From Arthrobacter sp. AFG20 (lineage in GTDB: Bacteria > Actinomycetota > Actinomycetes > Actinomycetales > Micrococcaceae), in contig NZ_PJMC01000023.1 in the NCBI RefSeq assembly GCF_002892795.1, positions 1-64,000 on the forward strand: a stretch of DNA of 64,000 nucleotides, written 5' to 3'. Under the pieces are notes generated by a model. That model did not search any database. It worked only from the letters and a program-made list of their open reading frames with translations, and was not told where the DNA came from. This document shows positions 63,345 through 64,000 of the stretch, piece by piece (position 1 is the stretch's first letter; each line of letters begins with the position of its first letter). The position numbers and the translations under genes are program-made.

Positions 63345-64000
63345 CTGCTCGGGCACGCGTGAGGCTGCGTTTTCGTCAATCAGCCACAGCGTCCGGGACC
63401 GGCCTGCCGGCCCGGCCGCCGGCACCTGCACGGGATTGGCTCCGGCCAGGGCCAGGCCCACCGCACCGGCCTTGTCCTCGCCTGCGACCACCATCCACAC
63501 CTCCGCGGAGGTGTTGATGGCTGGCAGGGTCAGGGAGATGCGCTCGGGCGGCGGCTTGGGGGAGTTGCGGACCCCCACCACAGTCAGTTGCTTCTCGCGG
63601 ATGCCGCCCTGCTCCGGGAACAGGGACGCAACGTGCGCGTCCGGGCCCACGCCCAGCAGGACGACGTCGAACCGGGGAAGCCGGCCGGGCTCCTCGGGAC
63701 GGTTGTCCGAAGCATCCGCGGCATGCTCGGCCGCTGCCGCATCGCTGAGGCGTTGTGCGTAGTCCTCTGCAGCCTGTTCCGGCGTTTCAAAGTCATCCGT
63801 CGAGCCGGGCACGTGGACGCGCTCGGGATCAGCGTTGATGTGCTTCAGGAGTGCTTCCTGGGCCTGGAGCGCGTTGCGGTCCGGGTCCTGGGAGCCGACG
63901 AAGCGTTCGTCGCCCCACCAGAAGTTCACTTTGGCCCAGTCCACGGCGGGAGCGGCAGGGGAGCCGGCTACTGCCTTCAGCGTTCCGATGCCCACCGTGC
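63315..64000 (-). CDS. pgl: 6-phosphogluconolactonase, N-terminus outside the window
   Basis: About 227 residues are visible; the frame is open at the right edge and the visible part begins inside the GGT(V)GIGTL motif, so roughly 30 residues of start are missing. VNFWWGDERFV, DPDRNALQAQEALL, DVVLLGVGPDAHVASLFPEQ and ERISLTLPAIN are the family marks, with the catalytic His in GPDAH. Second step of the oxidative pentose-phosphate path. Its 3' end overlaps rbpA tail to tail by 30 bases, and its terminator lies in the rbpA coding region. Probably follows zwf-type genes to the right, not visible. Confidence 0.94.
   Translation of the reverse strand, partial: TVGIGTLKAVAGSPAAPAVDWAKVNFWWGDERFVGSQDPDRNALQAQEALLKHINADPERVHVPGSTDDFETPEQAAEDYAQRLSDAAAAEHAADASDNRPEEPGRLPRFDVVLLGVGPDAHVASLFPEQGGIREKQLTVVGVRNSPKPPPERISLTLPAINTSAEVWMVVAGEDKAGAVGLALAGANPVQVPAAGPAGRSRTLWLIDENAASRVPEQLVRKAPAGS

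Overview
The window is high-GC, almost gap-free chromosomal DNA of an actinobacterium, most likely an Arthrobacter/Pseudarthrobacter-type member of the Micrococcaceae. Pointers are whiA, rbpA, an Eis-type acetyltransferase, a CoaE-GrpB fusion, the DUF3516 helicase, an amylosucrase, and many genes that begin 6-8 bases after a TAnnnT-type -10 box with no Shine-Dalgarno sequence (leaderless). The genus is inferred from gene content; no rRNA is present to confirm it. I see no prophage, insertion sequence, tRNA, rRNA or CRISPR array. No stretch longer than 300 bases lacks a gene.

Layout. 1-5.1 kb: end of a DUF222/HNH protein, the helicase HrpB, and a GT4 glycosyltransferase on the other strand. 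5.2-12.9 kb: glucan metabolism (glycogen-debranching-type glucosidase, amylosucrase) mixed with a divergent EF-G paralogue, a small hydrolase and a 47-residue membrane peptide. 13-20 kb: a stand-alone LigD-type polymerase, YciO, an APC/KimA-like transporter divergent from a KdpD/KdpE-like two-component pair, and a VOC protein. 20-26 kb: phosphoketolase, a HAD protein, a PiT phosphate transporter with a coupled small membrane protein, a RibD/DHFR-like reductase and a hotdog thioesterase. 26-34.7 kb: polA, Eis-like acetyltransferase, rpsA with a structured leader, a DJ-1/PfpI protein, YigZ and CoaE-GrpB. 34.8-48.6 kb: uvrB, a probable Mn2+ riboswitch with a TerC/Alx exporter, a proline-iminopeptidase-like hydrolase, a GNAT enzyme, a phosphopantetheinyl transferase, the DUF3516 helicase, a Tam-like methyltransferase, and a heterodimeric ABC exporter with a YtrA-type GntR regulator. 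48.6-58.3 kb: uvrA, HAD phosphatase, PlsC-type acyltransferase, and the conserved run uvrC-rapZ-yvcK-whiA. 58.4-64 kb: superoxide dismutase, gap-pgk-tpiA-secG, rbpA, and the 3' part of pgl running off the right edge.

How it fits together. uvrA, uvrB, uvrC and polA lie within about 29 kb, so most of nucleotide-excision repair and its resynthesis step is here. Lower glycolysis (gap, pgk, tpiA), the phosphoketolase and pgl cover three routes of sugar breakdown, while rapZ/yvcK sit at the carbon-flux and cell-envelope interface. Most of the window is housekeeping. The less ordinary signals are regulatory: the predicted Mn2+ riboswitch, a terminator for pgl embedded in the coding sequence of rbpA, a multi-hairpin rpsA leader, a 14-bp inverted-repeat element after uvrA, and the orphan Kdp-like pair next to an APC transporter.
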